The notes: generated by a model not told the origin, from the letters alone. Shown: positions 1 through 18,722, numbered from the stretch's first letter. The stretch: DNA of 64,000 bases from Steinernema hermaphroditum (GCA_030435675.1 CM059621.1:6386001-6450000); one strand, 5' to 3'. Program-made: numbers and translations.

Positions 1-106
1 AAAGAAGAAGAGTTATTGTAATTGTCTAAACACCTCCATTTTTCACATCTAATGAAATACGGTAGCTTGTGGACACTGCCGTAACCCCTTAATCTCCCAG
101 GTCTTA

Positions 107-5801
<5,695 letters not shown>

Positions 5802-5918
5802 GTCTAGTAGTCTAGGAAGCCATTCAGAAATTCAGACCTGTGAGACCGGTCGGTTACTTTGATTTTTCGCTTTCCGATCGGTCTCACCTCTGAATTCTCA
5901 TGGACTTCTGACTAGATA
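5802..5918. repeat. Imperfect inverted repeat, MITE-like hairpin
   Basis: The left arm (5802-5853) and the reverse complement of the right arm (5872-5918) share TCTAGT, AATTCAGA and GTGAGACCGRTCGG, separated by about 18 bases. A related left-arm sequence recurs at 13708-13757, so this is a dispersed element, not a one-off hairpin. No target-site duplication was recognised. Confidence 0.5.
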
Positions 5919-6060
5919 CCCTTTTTGGTTCACCCTGTACTTTCGGGAGAGCGCGCAAGTCTATCTTTTTTTTTGTCGCAATCTATAGAATACAAAGCCA
6001 AACGTTGACCCTACGAACTTCATTTTAAAGCAAACAAAGTAACCAATAAAAGCACATGCT

Positions 6061-6190
6061 GTGCAGACAGTCTGCCCTATTTTAGACGTCTGTGATCGAC
6101 CAGCTTCGTGGAGTACCCTAAGCGAAACTGTATGAGAATAACCTTATAGAATAGACGTCTAGAATGCAGATCGAACAGACTGTCTGCAAT
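6061..6190. repeat. Short inverted repeat, MITE-like
   Basis: TGCAGACAGTCTG at about 6062 is matched by CAGACTGTCTGCA near 6177. Just inside each terminus lies a second palindromic block TAGACGTCT (about 6084 and 6152). The nested inverted structure suggests a small non-autonomous DNA element or folded RNA. No target-site duplication is evident. Confidence 0.4.
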
Positions 6191-9100
6191 ACAGTCATCT
6201 ACCTGTATGCCTTCGGTCTACTGTCTCTCGACGTACTTTTAAAAGTCCATTTCTGGAGGTGATAGTCTGTCCGCTTCATTTAAGAAACGAACGCTTCATT
6301 TTAGTGTTTTGGCATAGTGCTCTAATGTACATGTTGTTTACTGGATAGAATTTTGTAGCAATGTGGTTAAGGGTGCACGTAGTGCGTAAAGCGGTAGACA
6401 CAACAATCTTTAAGATAACAGAATTTGAGGGCACTCATTGTGTTCTTTCTCATTTCCACATTTCCACAAACGACCGTATTTTGATCGGACCCAAAAGTCG
6501 CTAAATGAGTTGCCTACGTATCTACTGTCTCTGAAAAGACCCATTGTTTCCATTAGTAATCATGTTTCTACAGCAAGTAGTTCGATTATGAGTGCTGTTG
6601 GATTGGTATCTCGAATAGCATAGGTTTCTGCAAAAGTCTTTATGGGTTTGCAAAAGATTTTCGAGTTGATGGTACCAAAAATTGGTTCCTCAACCTCATT
6701 GAAAAGTGAAGATATTGTTAGCTGAACGAGCCAGAAATAGAACAAGGCACAAAGTCTCAAAGAACACTGTAGTCAGTCTGTGGAGCCATGGAAAAAGAGT
6801 CCAAAAAACAAACAAGCCAAACAAGAACAGCTCCTTTCCAGAAGAGCTGCGGCACTCTAGAGGTGCAGGGCTCCAAGCCAACAGGACAGTCCAACTGGAA
6901 TCGCCCGCAAATAACATTATCGACACCGGCGTCGTCGAGCAAACACCGGAAAGCGTCAGAATGGGAGTGAGAATTGTGCGAGAAGGCGCTTAAAATAAGT
7001 CCGCAAATCGTAATTAAATCATCCGGAGACGCAAAAAACAAAAACGCACTTTGATATGTGTGTATGCGTGCGGAGACAGGTGTCCTCCCCGTTGTAATGG
7101 CAATGGGAATGGGGCCACGCGGGGACCGTCTGCCGCCTCTCGGCCTCTTAATAAGCCGCTATTGCGTGTCGCGCGCGAAAGTGACAATTTGTACGGATCA
7201 TCGTGTCGCTAATCCGGCGACAGAACTGCAGACTGAGGGGACACTGAGGACATCGAATGATGAGGAAGGCGCTGTCGCGGGAGAAGGAAGCGCAGATTAT
7301 TAGCAGATTGGACGAGACGTATAAGAAGCAAGGTCAAAAGGTGATGGAACTGAAAGTCTGCACGATTCTCTGCTTTTTTCGGACTGTTCTATCGAAATCA
7401 CGTGGATGATCTTTGTACATTATCATGTGTTGCCTCGAGGGCACATAAGAGACCTCTTAGACCATCATAGACTGATTGCTGTCTGCAAAGCCCACCAGTC
7501 TAGACTATCCACTCATTTGCGACTGGTATACCGTTCTATGAGTAGCCTCAGCTACCATCTATCCCTCAAAAAACTCACTTATTCCTTACCTACCGATCAA
7601 GACTGGTGGTGCCTTAAAAGGAAAGCAACCGAACACCTGGTTCCGTGTACCAGTTGGCGCACACCAGAGGTCGCCTTATTTACAAACACGCCAACTTTTG
7701 TGGCACACATCATGTTGTTTATCGGGAGTTAATTTTAATTGCTGTCCAAATTAAAAAATTCAATTAATAAAACTTTCAAAGATAGACATAGCTCTAACTA
7801 CGGTAAGAATCAGAACAGAATGAGACATTCCTCGAAGTAAAGGACGATCTTTTGCGAAAGAGCACATTTGTAACGAGGACCTGTTTTGACATCGTTCCTA
7901 GAAAAGGTTAATCCTCATAAAGATAGCTATGTATGTCCCCCTCGGAAAAACCGATTAACCTTTCGGACATGTCGTTAGGAGCTAATGTCGGAGGGAACTG
8001 GATCAACGCGAATGTTGCTGTTCTGCGATCTAAGGAACGCTGAGGGGATCGGTGACCACCGACCGATCGAGATGAAATGCTTCTGGACAGAATGGATTGA
8101 CTGGAGGCAGTCTGCAGTGTATGTCTACCAGACTGACACTGCAGACAGTTGCAGTCATTCTTCTGGTATGAATCAGTGTGAAGCGGTGGGAAACCGACGA
8201 AGCTCACAGAGATCTGTTCGCCAGAATGATTGTTCTCGGTTGGAGCTTTTGTCTACTGGTAGGACACAGTCCAGCTGAAGACTGTCTCTATACAGGATCT
8301 CTTTAATAATCCCGTCTACTAAATGTCGGCTTCCGATTTCCACATCATACTGTACTATAACAGCCAGGAAGCTTTTGGCTGAGTCATCCCAACATATGTT
8401 AAGCTATAACGCACAGGAAGGATGTATCAAATGCTCAATGAACAAAATATTTACACATACGGTAGCGTCTGGGCGGTCGGGCGTACGTCAGCGGCCGAGA
8501 CCCTAAGAAGGTCGCAAACACAGATCGCGATGAGATAAGCGGAAACAACACTTGAGCGGACTTGCGCGCTGAACTAAAATAAAGAAGCTGCGAGACTAAT
8601 TGACATGCCATTAATGAACGAGGCCGAGACGATGCCGCAAGGAGTCAGAATTGAACTGACAGGAAATGCGTGCGCTCGCTCGCTGACCACGAAAATATGT
8701 TATTTAAAAGCGAAACTCTGCGATTTGCGTAAAAGGATACGCGCGCCGGCTACAGTACCCCCCGAAGAGGGAAAACAAAACGCGCGACACTCATCACTGT
8801 TTTTATGCGAAACGCAAACAAACGAATCGGCCAAAGAGGGTGTCTGCGAGACATAGACTGAGACTGTTGCGTCGGATCATGGCGCGAACGGTATCCATAG
8901 ACGCGGCGGGTCGGATTTCGACACAATTAGGCGTGCACAAACAAATGAGTAACAAGAGCGGTGTGGGAGCGCTGAGTCACTTAGGCCCTAATTGACGACC
9001 TTGACTCCGGCGGCGCCTCCTTCCGCCCGCTTTCGCACCCACCAAAGGCGAACGGCGCGCGATTATCACGATCCGGTGATCGGCGTTCGCACGTTGATCG

Positions 9101-12041
9101 AAGGTTCAAATCGCTCTTTGCCGCTTCCGATGGCCGCGCTTGTGAATTCTCTGAAGGTGAGAATGGAGATGAGGGAAGAGCTGAAGTGGTGCTACCTGAA
9201 AAGGGACATGATCAAAGTCGGGTCTTGAGGGGTTGAAGGAAGTTTATCGGACGCGGACACATCATCTTAGAAAGGAGGCAGTTGATCATCGTACCTCAAA
9301 GAGGAATAGCAGAGCCTATGTGGAAGAACTAAAATCGTACTAAAAATTGTAGAAAATGAGACACAAAAGAGCATATTTTTTGGATACAAATGGGCACAAA
9401 GCAGCACCAAGACGGTTCGGTCAAACCGATAAGGCTGATGCATTGGAGGCTTTTTGCGTTTAAAGTTATGTGTGAGCGACTTTTGGATTTACTTCGAGAC
9501 TTCAGCTTAAAGCGCATGTTTAGAATTATTAAGCGAGCCCAAAAGGAGGCCCTCCAGCTGAAAATCTGCAATCTGAGCGGCTCTCTTATGGATTTCTTCC
9601 GCATCTTTTATAAAACGATTTTGCGAAGATTTTGTTCATCACGGCACGCAGTGTAATTCAGCATTTCAGAGATCTTTGTCGCTTCTTTGTAGACAGGGCT
9701 CCCTGATGACATATTTGATCAGAACCGAACGAATAGCTTCTGGTCAAGTTCTGGTAATGCGTGTGGACCAAAACACATTATTTCAGGTCATAAGCAGATC
9801 GGATTTCAACCCTTGTTTTGACCTATTTCGAACACAAATCAGGCTTATGGTACAGCAAATAGCCGACTTAGAGAGATTCCATGTATAAAGACAGAATTTC
9901 CTGATTTCCACTGGGTACACTTACCGCCAGTAGGGGATACAGTATCATAGGCCTAGGATGGTATCATTACTCACTGTCAAGTCCTCACTACCAAAACACG
10001 CAGTAGAAGTGAAAGTGAAAGCGGCTGAGCACTTAAGAACGATGCCTCCAGTCGGAGCTTTTTCTGTACGGGACACTGTCCCTTTAAGATTAAGATCACG
10101 TATAGGCACTGAGAACAAATTCGGCTTTCCGAGGTGGACAAAGAACAAAGACGGAACCGAGAGAACTGTCATTAAATGGCAAAATGGGACGACCCATGAA
10201 GGCATGTTTACCTGCACACAGACGGTCTGTGTGTGCCATAAAATGTGTTGCTGTTTTGACAGCGGTCATGTGGACCTATTTTTGACATTGGGCAAACTGA
10301 GGAAATTTGCTCGGAATCTCGCTGCATGGAAAACAGCCATTTTGAGGTCCAAAATAGGTGGGTGTTTAGGTCCATTGCTGGAAAAATGACCCCATGTCCT
10401 TTTGATATATTCCACTTGATTCAACGGCACTCGCCAGTGCACCTGGTCGTGAACACCCTGTTTATTGTCTGAAGTTATGGGTTTAATTTCCTATTCAAAG
10501 TGCGCAAACAGGAGGACAGTTATTAACTACAAGAACCGGTGGTGTGCAAATTGGGCATTCGTCTCCAGGTCGAGATCGCAAGGCCTCATAGATTACGGAG
10601 TCCGTTTATCACATAGACACAGTTTTCGGAAATGAAAAGACGATTTGCGTCAATGCGGCAGGAAGACATAATGTTGACATTATTCAATGAGCACAAGTGT
10701 GAGCCGAGCAAGTGAAAGGCGTTTGCTGGATGGATTAAAAGCCGGATATAAGTGCCGGTCACACATTTCGAAGTGCAAATCTCTCTTTGGCGTTTCCGCT
10801 CAGAAGCATTTCTGGCACTTCTGGACGTGTGATCCATAGGGTGATTGACTGCCGAAAGGGATTGGCTGCCTGCGTTTAATGAGGTTTAATTGGCCCTAAC
10901 AGCTTTTAGGTTCAATGGACACTCAAGAATTCCCTTTGACCTAGGAGACTATACGGTAGCTACAGTTCAAGCGATGTGTGTGGCGGAGATCCCGAGGCCG
11001 GGCACGCTTCAGACCCGTCAGGATTACTCGTATGTGGCCCAAACTTGCAGTTCGATTTGTTGAATCCATCAGAAAGAAAAGATAGAAAACAGGAATGACA
11101 CATTTCTACGCACGGCATAGTCTACGAGGTTCAGGAAGTGGATGACACAATATGTGTCAACGAAGCCGGAAGATAATGTTCTTAATCTTGTCTGCTTCCT
11201 GAGAGCAGTAAGTGCAAACATTTCATTAGTCATCACATGATTATGTGACTACCGTATAATGTGGGCATCTGCCCCTTGATCTTCTACACCTTTGGCCTTT
11301 CCGCTTGGGACCAACCCTCGCATCTTCTAGGACTAGTAAGTGAATTTGCCGAAAGGAGAATAAAATAAGCTAAGCTTTTAATTGACAAGAGCGACCAATC
11401 CTCTTTCAGAAGTAGTGACTGAAACTGATATCGATAGCACGAGACATGTCTATCAATTGCGCATATAGCTCTTTTCAGACGACAGGAGAGCTTATCTACA
11501 TCAATTTGGTTAGAAATATTAAAAGTTCCAGAAAGCTTTTGTATGTTCCTTTTGGAACGGTCTGATACTGTATCTGTCTCTTGCTATCTTTAAAAAACGT
11601 CGCATGCTTAGACACAAGAAGCTACAAGAAGATGATCCTGGACGCATACTCTTTTTGATCTTACTCTTCGAAGAATTTCGGTGGATCCCAACAATTAAAA
11701 GCTTAAAACTTTACTTCCTTTTCGGCGAATTCACACATCATAACCCTGTCCGAGAGAGAGTCACTAGCGGAAGCACCAAAACGAGATTTGCACATTCGAG
11801 GTGTGACCTTCGACGAGAACAACTATCCATCGTAGCCATTGGTCCGGGGATCAGAAATATTATGTTTCGATTAGCCGAAAATTCAAATGACTCGTTTGCT
11901 CTGGGATACGGTCAATGGCTAAGTTCTTCATTAGGTATGGCCACTGCAATACACTACATACATCTTCAAATAAGGAAACATCACAAACAAAGGGGTTTAA
12001 AGTCTAACCTTGTTACTAGTCACCCGAAATGACACAACTGA
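6191..12041. other. Gene-free interval, second part
   Basis: GC-rich islands lie at about 6880-7320 and 8460-9230. The plus-strand frames 9958-10389 (143 aa) and 11604-12032 (142 aa) are the longest but show no known domain, splice context or membrane segment, so I do not call them genes. Near 10212-10240 is a local palindrome around CACACAGACGGTCTGTGTG. No RNA gene was recognised. Confidence 0.45.
8120..8260. repeat. Dispersed repeat copy A
   Basis: The core at 8151-8189 matches 28031-28069 at about 33 of 39 bases, sharing CAGTCATTCTTCTG and GAATCAGTG, followed in both by AAGCGGT. Downstream, AATGATTGTT and TTTGTCTAC motifs also recur. It probably represents an old interspersed element. Confidence 0.45.
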
Positions 12042-12190
12042 CAAGGGAAGGGTCATTCATGTTACGGGGCAAACTAGGGACAAATGGTAGGCCTAGGTGA
12101 GTGTATGAACTGTGCAAAATATAAGGTGTCCTAACGCGCTCTATGTCCCCTAGTCTAGATCTTAGCGTAACATGATTGACCCTTCCCTTG
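12042..12190. mobile_element. 149-bp MITE with about 24-bp terminal inverted repeats
   Basis: The left end CAAGGGAAGGGTCATTCATG (12042 onward, continuing TTACG) is matched by the reverse complement of 12166-12190, which differs at one base. The interior is non-coding and 100 bp long. Length, TIR length and lack of an ORF fit a miniature inverted-repeat transposable element. I do not see a clear target-site duplication, so the superfamily is unassigned. Confidence 0.65.
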
Positions 12191-12377
12191 AGCGTGTCTT
12201 CCACGTAGGCTTAAACAACGATCAGACGTGCGACATTTCATAATTTTGAAAAGTGACTTAGAGCCTTTTGTAACGTTTCCTTTTTTGAATTTGTTGTGGC
12301 CACACGAAGTATCCCATGACCGTATCACAGATACACATGAGGCAAATGTATCATCTGAATTTTGGTTTATCGGAGAC

Positions 12378-12413
12378 CGGTTACCGGTTTGGCTTCGTTT
12401 TAACCGGTAACCG
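12378..12413. repeat. Perfect 12-bp inverted repeat (hairpin)
   Basis: CGGTTACCGGTT at 12378-12389 is perfectly complementary to AACCGGTAACCG at 12402-12413 with a 12-base loop. Each arm contains an internal palindrome (ACCGGT). No coding context is present. Confidence 0.5.
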
Positions 12414-13153
12414 ATCCTACGAGATCTTTGCCGGTTATGACTATTGAAGTGTTTGCACTTACTGCTCCCAGGAAGCAGACAAGAATAAGAACATTATCTT
12501 CCGGCTCCATTGACGCAAATTGTGTCATACACTTCCTGAACATCGTAGACTATGTAGAAATGTCTCATTCCTGTTTTCTGCCGGAATTGTTTCTTAGACA
12601 ATTCACGTGAAATGTGAAATCAAGTTCAATGAATCGAGTTCAGTGTCGTTGACAAGAATTTGTCCATCACAAAGAATGTAATCAAAAGCACAAAAGCATC
12701 TTCTTTCGCTCGAAGTCTGCATTCACTATGTACGCCATGGAACGTTGCCGTTAAAGACGACAAAGGAGAGACATGTTTCCGCCATAAGATCCACTTAGCA
12801 AGACACTAATGCGTAACATTATGCACTTCACCGATCGTCAAGGTCACCTTCCCCGAAACTGCGAAAACTCGTAAAGCGTTAACAATCAAATCCTGTTTTT
12901 GAGCAGTACTGGCCGAGAAGGCTCAAAAAACAAAAGACCTTTTGAGTGAGTGACCTCTGAAAGTCAACACGACCCACATTTATCGTGTCAGAGGCGATAG
13001 AAAATGGATAGCGCTCAAAACTTCAGGTTTAAAATAGAGTTAAACAGAATTTACGCATTGTATTCAACAGGAAACAGGAACCCGAAGCGCTTTCTAAAAA
13101 ATGACCGATTTCGGCTGACTCGGAACAAAGGAACGTCTGATGAATGAGATCAC

Positions 13154-13487
13154 TTACAAATGTTGCGTGCTCTCTTTCAGAATACATACACGTTCACTCG
13201 GGGACGACCATAGAATTGCCACAATTGAGCCAGAGATGAACGATACCGTCTACGATGTATGAAGGCGAGCAAAATAAAGCAACACCAGTCTATAAAATTC
13301 GTCCAATAGTCGCACAAAGCTGAAAAATTTACAAATGTTGCGTGCTCTCTTTTAGAATACATACACGTTCACTCGGGGACAACCGTGCGATTACCACACA
13401 TGTGCCACAGATCAACGACGATCATCCAACTATGAAGGCGAGTTAAAGAAAGCAACACCAATCCATAAAACTCGTCCAATAAATCTC
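13154..13487. repeat. Two-copy tandem duplication, about 175 bp unit
   Basis: Copy 1 starts at about 13154 and copy 2 at about 13329. Both contain ACAAATGTTGCGTGCTCTCT, AGAATACATACACGTTCACT and CGGGGAC, then diverge moderately and re-align at TATGAAGGCGAG, AAGCAACACCA and CGTCCAATA. The copies differ by roughly 15-20 percent plus small indels, so the duplication is not recent. Confidence 0.75.
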
Positions 13488-13707
13488 AATAATTTGTCTC
13501 AAATTATAGATCTTTCTACATGTTTATCCCCACTATAGACCTGTCTTAATGGTTACCGGTCATAGCCTAAAGAATCCACTTCGTTCTATGCCAACTGTCC
13601 CTCATTATGCTAGGATTTGGCATAGTAGGCACTCCTTCCAAGGCCTACCCCCAAATGGATCATTGAAAGACCGTTAAACCACTCGTTCAAGGCCACTTTA
13701 TACACAA

Positions 13708-13757
13708 GTCTAGGAAGTCATTTCCGAAAGCAGCTAAATATGAGACGGGTCGGAAAC
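13708..13757. repeat. Copy of the 5802-type repeat arm
   Basis: AAGTCTAGGAAGTCATT and GAGACGGGTCGG here parallel AGTCTAGGAAGCCATT and GAGACCGGTCGG in the 5802-5853 arm. Degenerate GACCGGTTGG (reverse strand) follows near 13770. Confidence 0.35.
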
Positions 13758-16491
13758 TGAAATGAATCCAACCGGTCCCACCATCGAGGGCCCTTTAAAA
13801 TGGCTTTGTAGACAACAGACTCTTTAGCTTTCCGTCTGCTAGATTCCCTTTCTGATGGAGCAGCCCCTTTTGGAAGTATTGTAATGGCGTAGTCGGTGCA
13901 GCCTGGCACAAAACGATTCTTGTCCTTTCAGTTACAAAGAAATTCTATGAAATAAATTAAGAATGAAGTCAAATCAACTCGTCGCGGATTAAAGGGACAA
14001 AAGTAGCTTTTCAAAAATGCACCCCAAGAAGTGCTCATCGTATACTTCCCAGATGTTTCACCCTTCCACTATGACTCATCGGGCAACAAACACAAAAACA
14101 CCGTCGAACATCCTCCCCCTCCCCCATTTGCCCGCCACCGATTCCCTTCCCGTTGTCCTTTTGCTGCCAGACACTCATCAAACGGCGACAAAAGAAACGC
14201 AAATTTACATTTGAATGAATCGCGAAATTCGCACAAAAACACGACTGAGAAGCGGACCGTTGCGCGGCGCACAAAAGGAAAGAGGCGCTTTTGAATTTGC
14301 GCAATAATTTTTGAGGCAAAGGAGGGGAGACTCGCGGGAGGCAAGCAGCGGAACAGGTTTGCGCGCCTTTGTCGCGCGGCGGTGATATGAATGCGCAAAT
14401 TTGTTGGTGAGGAGTGTGGAAAGAGAAGAAGAAAGAAGAGAAGAAGAAGGGCTGTTTGTGGCGCTGAAATGTTACAAAAGAGGCGCGGCGGCGGACGAGT
14501 TGAGTGCGCGAGTCGGTGCTAAGACGCAAAAAAGAAGAAGGCGCCCTTGGGCGACGAGCGTTTCGTGATTGGATTAGCGCCTAAGAGCGGATGAGTGGTA
14601 CTGGAATCAGGGGGAAACTTGCAGAAACCGAGAGAGACAATCGAGGCGCGGAGGAGGAGGACGAACTGGAAAAAGAGGATTAGTAGGTGGAAGCGGTGGA
14701 ACCCGCAATTTCGTAGGGAATTCACGCAATGCATTCCGGGGACAGTAAGTGATAAACGCCGTTCACATTGCCTTGAAGATAAGAATCTATACCCTAATTA
14801 TACAACTCTTAAGGGTCTTAAGGTTAATACACAAGGGTTTCAAAAAGTTGAAACCACCAAACGGATGGAGGAGTCAACCCATTCCTTAAAAAGGTATCTA
14901 ACATCAAGGGCACTTAAACATCCACAGAAAGGGAGATTTTCAAAAGCGTATGACTATTGTTTCGTTTTCGTTCCCTGATTGCGGTTCTATCTTATACAGT
15001 CCACCCTAGTTTATCATAGTTTCATGTCCATGTAAATAAGAAATTCTACAAAGAATAGTCTCACATACCTGGCTAGAGTTTTAAAAGGCGGTCAAAAATT
15101 GGATAAGTCAATTAAGAAAAGGTCACCAATTGTGAAAAATGCACTCTGTTCCAAAATAACCGACCCGCCCGGGATCCGACCCACTTTCTGATCCTGGAAT
15201 GTGACATCATGACAAGGAGTAGTGAATGTCTGACTAACCAAAGTGGATATTGGGTCATTTGTCAAATAAACAAAAGGTCACTTCGCTTGCTCAAGATATA
15301 TGATACAGGGTGTGTCAAATTGTACATCGTTTTTGTACCGTTCTCAAATGAAACTGAAGTCCTTCTTCTTTAGATATGAAGTCACTTTTTGGGCTGCGGC
15401 CTAGTAGATACTGGCCAGTAACCATTCACCTTAGGGAGCTCTCAATTGTAATCGTTATAGCTGTATACACATATTCATTGACGACTACCCCGTTATCATT
15501 CAAGAGGTTACCAAGATACTGCACATACCTAATTCTCAGAAACATAAAATCCTATATAATTCTGCGATTCAAGATCGAATAGCCGAGTTGTTCATTCAAA
15601 GTTGCTCATATGTAGAGACACCAAACAAAGACACCGCCATCAAGTTCCATGGACACACTGCCGGCAGTATCGCAACGGAAGGTCGGCAATTGTTTGGGTG
15701 TTTATGGGATGGTTCTCATCATTTTATTGCCGTAAACACTCAAATATCGACGAGCGTGCACCGATCAAAAGACGTGAGGCCGGGCAAGCTTTGTAACAAT
15801 ACGCTCTACTATACTGCTCCGTGTCTCTTCCCTATGTCACTTAAACTACTTCGCGCACAAAAGCAAATTGCACTATAGCTACAGTAGGTACATGTGTACA
15901 GAATGCGCCGGAAAACGTAGCCTGGAAAATGTACAAAATATTGAAAAACAATAGTTTATAATTGATATCTTCAGGGTGTGCCAAGCCTTTTAACCACACT
16001 CCGTGCAGTTACGTTAGTACAGTTACATACGGCCCCCTTCAATGAAGTAGAAATTTAATAAACGAGGTTTAGCGAGGTAATCTACCCCAATTATAGTCCC
16101 TGACTTGGTGATTTTTTGCCCTCTCGCCTCGAAGATTCTCCCTTATCTTTACTTCAACTTCGTTGGAAGGCGATATACTGAATGGAGCTTTACGTATGGA
16201 TCCTGCGGATCTTCTTTGGCATCTTTGGTCTACTCCTGATAGGTGGGTAATGTTACGTACACTCTAGCCCGGCTTGTTACATTCTAGCCTGGCTTTTCGG
16301 ATAATCTAGCCTAGTAAAAGTGCCCCTTTCCATTGCCATCTATCGCAACATAAAACACAATCTTATGTGGTACTGTTATGAGTCTCTATTCGGATCCAGC
16401 TGACAAAGGGAGTTGATAAGACCCACGTCATCCGAATGAAGACAGTTTTGACAATCAGAAACAGTTGTCCCACTTGTCACATTTGCCACAA
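13758..16491. other. Gene-free interval with GA-rich island
   Basis: From about 14090 to 14740 the sequence is purine- and GC-rich (repeated GAAGAAG, GCGCGGCGGCGG), open in several frames on both strands, which reflects composition and not coding. Two solo CAGGGTGTG motifs occur at about 15306 and 15973 in the same orientation; they resemble Tc/mariner termini but lack partners. No gene supported. Confidence 0.4.
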
Positions 16492-16840
16492 TTCTAGAGC
16501 AGGGCTGTGCGAAACTCAAAACTCGGATGTCGAAACTCAAAACTCAAAACTTAAAGCCATTTGTGACAGAAATACAGTAAAAGTTCCTTCAGCAAAGTCT
16601 TCCAGAAAGCCGTTTGAGTTTAGAAACAGTAGCTTTTGGAGATTTTCGGGTGTCGCCGACCTTCGGAGATTGACCAGTGGCGGTGATGCCACGGAGAAGA
16701 CTCTCTCGCGTCCAGCATGGACAGTGCTTCAAGCCCGAGTTTTGAGCCGAGTTTTGCCAAAAAGTCAAAACTCAAAACTCAAAACCCAAAAAAGGCCTCA
16801 AAACCCCAAAACTCAAAACTCGCACAGCCCTGTTCTAGAG
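16492..16840. mobile_element. hAT-like non-autonomous element with 8-bp target-site duplication
   Basis: The element at 16500-16832 (333 bp) begins CAGGGCTGTGCGA and ends with its reverse complement TCGCACAGCCCTG. It is flanked by a perfect 8-bp direct repeat TTCTAGAG at 16492-16499 and 16833-16840. CAGRG termini plus 8-bp target duplications are diagnostic of the hAT superfamily. Both subterminal regions carry arrays of the heptamer ACTCAAA (about 16512-16555 and 16769-16822), a plausible transposase-binding array. No transposase is encoded, so it would need a factor in trans. Confidence 0.85.
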
Positions 16841-18722
16841 CCCTGAATGAGCACAAACCTTGGATCATGGTAAAACCGGGACTTAGCTTAGCTGACGCAA
16901 GCGACCCACGTTAAACAGCGGAAATGGCATAGAATGAAAAGATGCGAGTTGATATCGAATGCGTATATTTATAGCGAACCTTAAGGCTGGATTACGGGGG
17001 ATTGCTAAGTCCACTAAGCGCGGAGTTAAGCTGATTTCTGATGAACAAAGGCCAGGTCGCCGAGCGCTAAAACACGTGAAACGTTCCGATTGAAACGTAG
17101 ATCGAAACAGAAAGCAACAGTGAAGGAAAACCCTCGAGTCGACGACACAACAAAGCGGCGAACTCACTTAACCTTAGCGCGGTGCTCCTCCTTTGCGCCG
17201 TCAAAGGGTCTCTTCGGGAAATTGGCCTCTTTAGCTCGTTAGTCCGTAGAAGACGAACGAACTTGTCGACGCCACTCGACAAAACATCTGTATGCAAACT
17301 TCTTCCTCGATAAAGGGAAAACAATACGCGCGCGGTCCCGGCGCGAAGGCGGGGCGTCGGCTGCCGATTGGGGCGACGGTGGCGCGAAGACAATCCACGC
17401 CCGCCCCCCGCGCCTAGCGGACCCCTTTGGGGCCTAGGCGCGCAGCCTGGAAGAGAATGAGCACCATTGGGAAGCTGTTAGCGGACGAATTATGGTAGCC
17501 AATGCGAAGATGAGTTGTTTGTCGTCGCCGGGCGCAACAATTGGATTACGCGCGATAATGGCGCAGAAGGCCGAAATCGCAGAAGTGCTGCGTCTTAGCT
17601 CGACTTTTGATTGGTGGTGCCATGAGCGCATAATGAGGGATAGGCGACCGGAAACGGCCTAATCGAATCATATTTGATGAGCTCTGAATTGAGGAAAGGG
17701 CGAATTCGGAAAGTGGATTGAGCGGCGGATACGGTCTGTAGGGAATTGTGATATTCATGGGCGTTTGGCTCGTTTACATGACAATCGGGAAATCTGTGGG
17801 ATGTAGACGAGGAAATGAGCCACAATCAGAAGCTTTAGAGTGGTGAATGTCCTCAGCGTTAGGACAGATATAACGAGTTTTTAGTGAGGCAGGAGAGAGG
17901 CTAGGAACAACCACGTACAGATCTAAGCAATAGTCACCTACGATACAAGATCCACAGAAATTCACTTGGTTTTTACTATGAATTTGATGGAAAGACCGTA
18001 TCAATGATCTATGATGTTTCCCAAAAGTACGCGGATGTTGAAGCCTCACAACTACTAAAGGATTACCGCAAAAAAGATCTCGGATTATACCTTAAACTAT
18101 GGTTTCTCACATAATCCAGAGACAGAGTAAGTCTAAACGATACTTAAGAAAATTGAAACATACTGAACATATGTATTTTTAAATGACAAAGAATTTAGAT
18201 GGATTGACTTCATTGAGATGGATAGAAAATGCAACATGACTTTAAAAACATCATATGTAGAATAAAAGGCATTAATTGTGTGGGTCCTTATTTCATGGAT
18301 CAAAGGCGTTAAGCCTTGCATGACACCAAAAATAGACTAAAAAGGGGATATCACTTGCAGCCGGCTCCATCCTTGGTGTGGCGTTGATGTCGAACCGGTG
18401 GGTAACAAAATACAACAAATGGTCGGAAACTTTTTTTGTTGTAATAAACCCCGTTTGATTGAAGGAAGATCTAATTTCAACGAAACCCGGAAATAGACTT
18501 GCAATAACCATGTTCTTTTATGAGCGGCACGTGCGTTCCTGGTGCCTTTAATGGCATGTTCCGGTAGTGTTACTTTGGATAAACGATAGCCGTGAAATCA
18601 TATACTTTGAGAGCGCTTTTTGTTAAAGGTTACGGTTAAGGTGTCTAAGTGGACACTCAATTGACTTACTTAAAAGGGAGTACATACCTCAACTCTCTCC
18701 ACTGTTTCGAGCCGATCTAAAG
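16841..18722. other. Gene-free interval with GC-rich island
   Basis: A GC-rich island spans about 17030-17800, containing the palindromic E-box CACGTG at 17073. Open frames in the island occur on both strands and lack domains. The remainder to 18722 is AT-rich and featureless. Confidence 0.4.

Noticed and set aside
9958..10389. 143-codon open frame on the plus strand
   Set aside because: No recognisable domain or codon bias, and it contains internal palindromes more typical of repeats.
11604..12032. 142-codon open frame on the plus strand
   Set aside because: No family resemblance, membrane or signal features; it abuts a MITE.
14035..14529. Long open frames on both strands in a GA-rich island
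   Set aside because: Purine-rich composition removes stops on both strands; predicted peptides are low complexity.
15306..15985. Two CAGGGTGTG motifs that could be transposon ends
   Set aside because: They are in the same orientation and have no inverted partner or target duplication.
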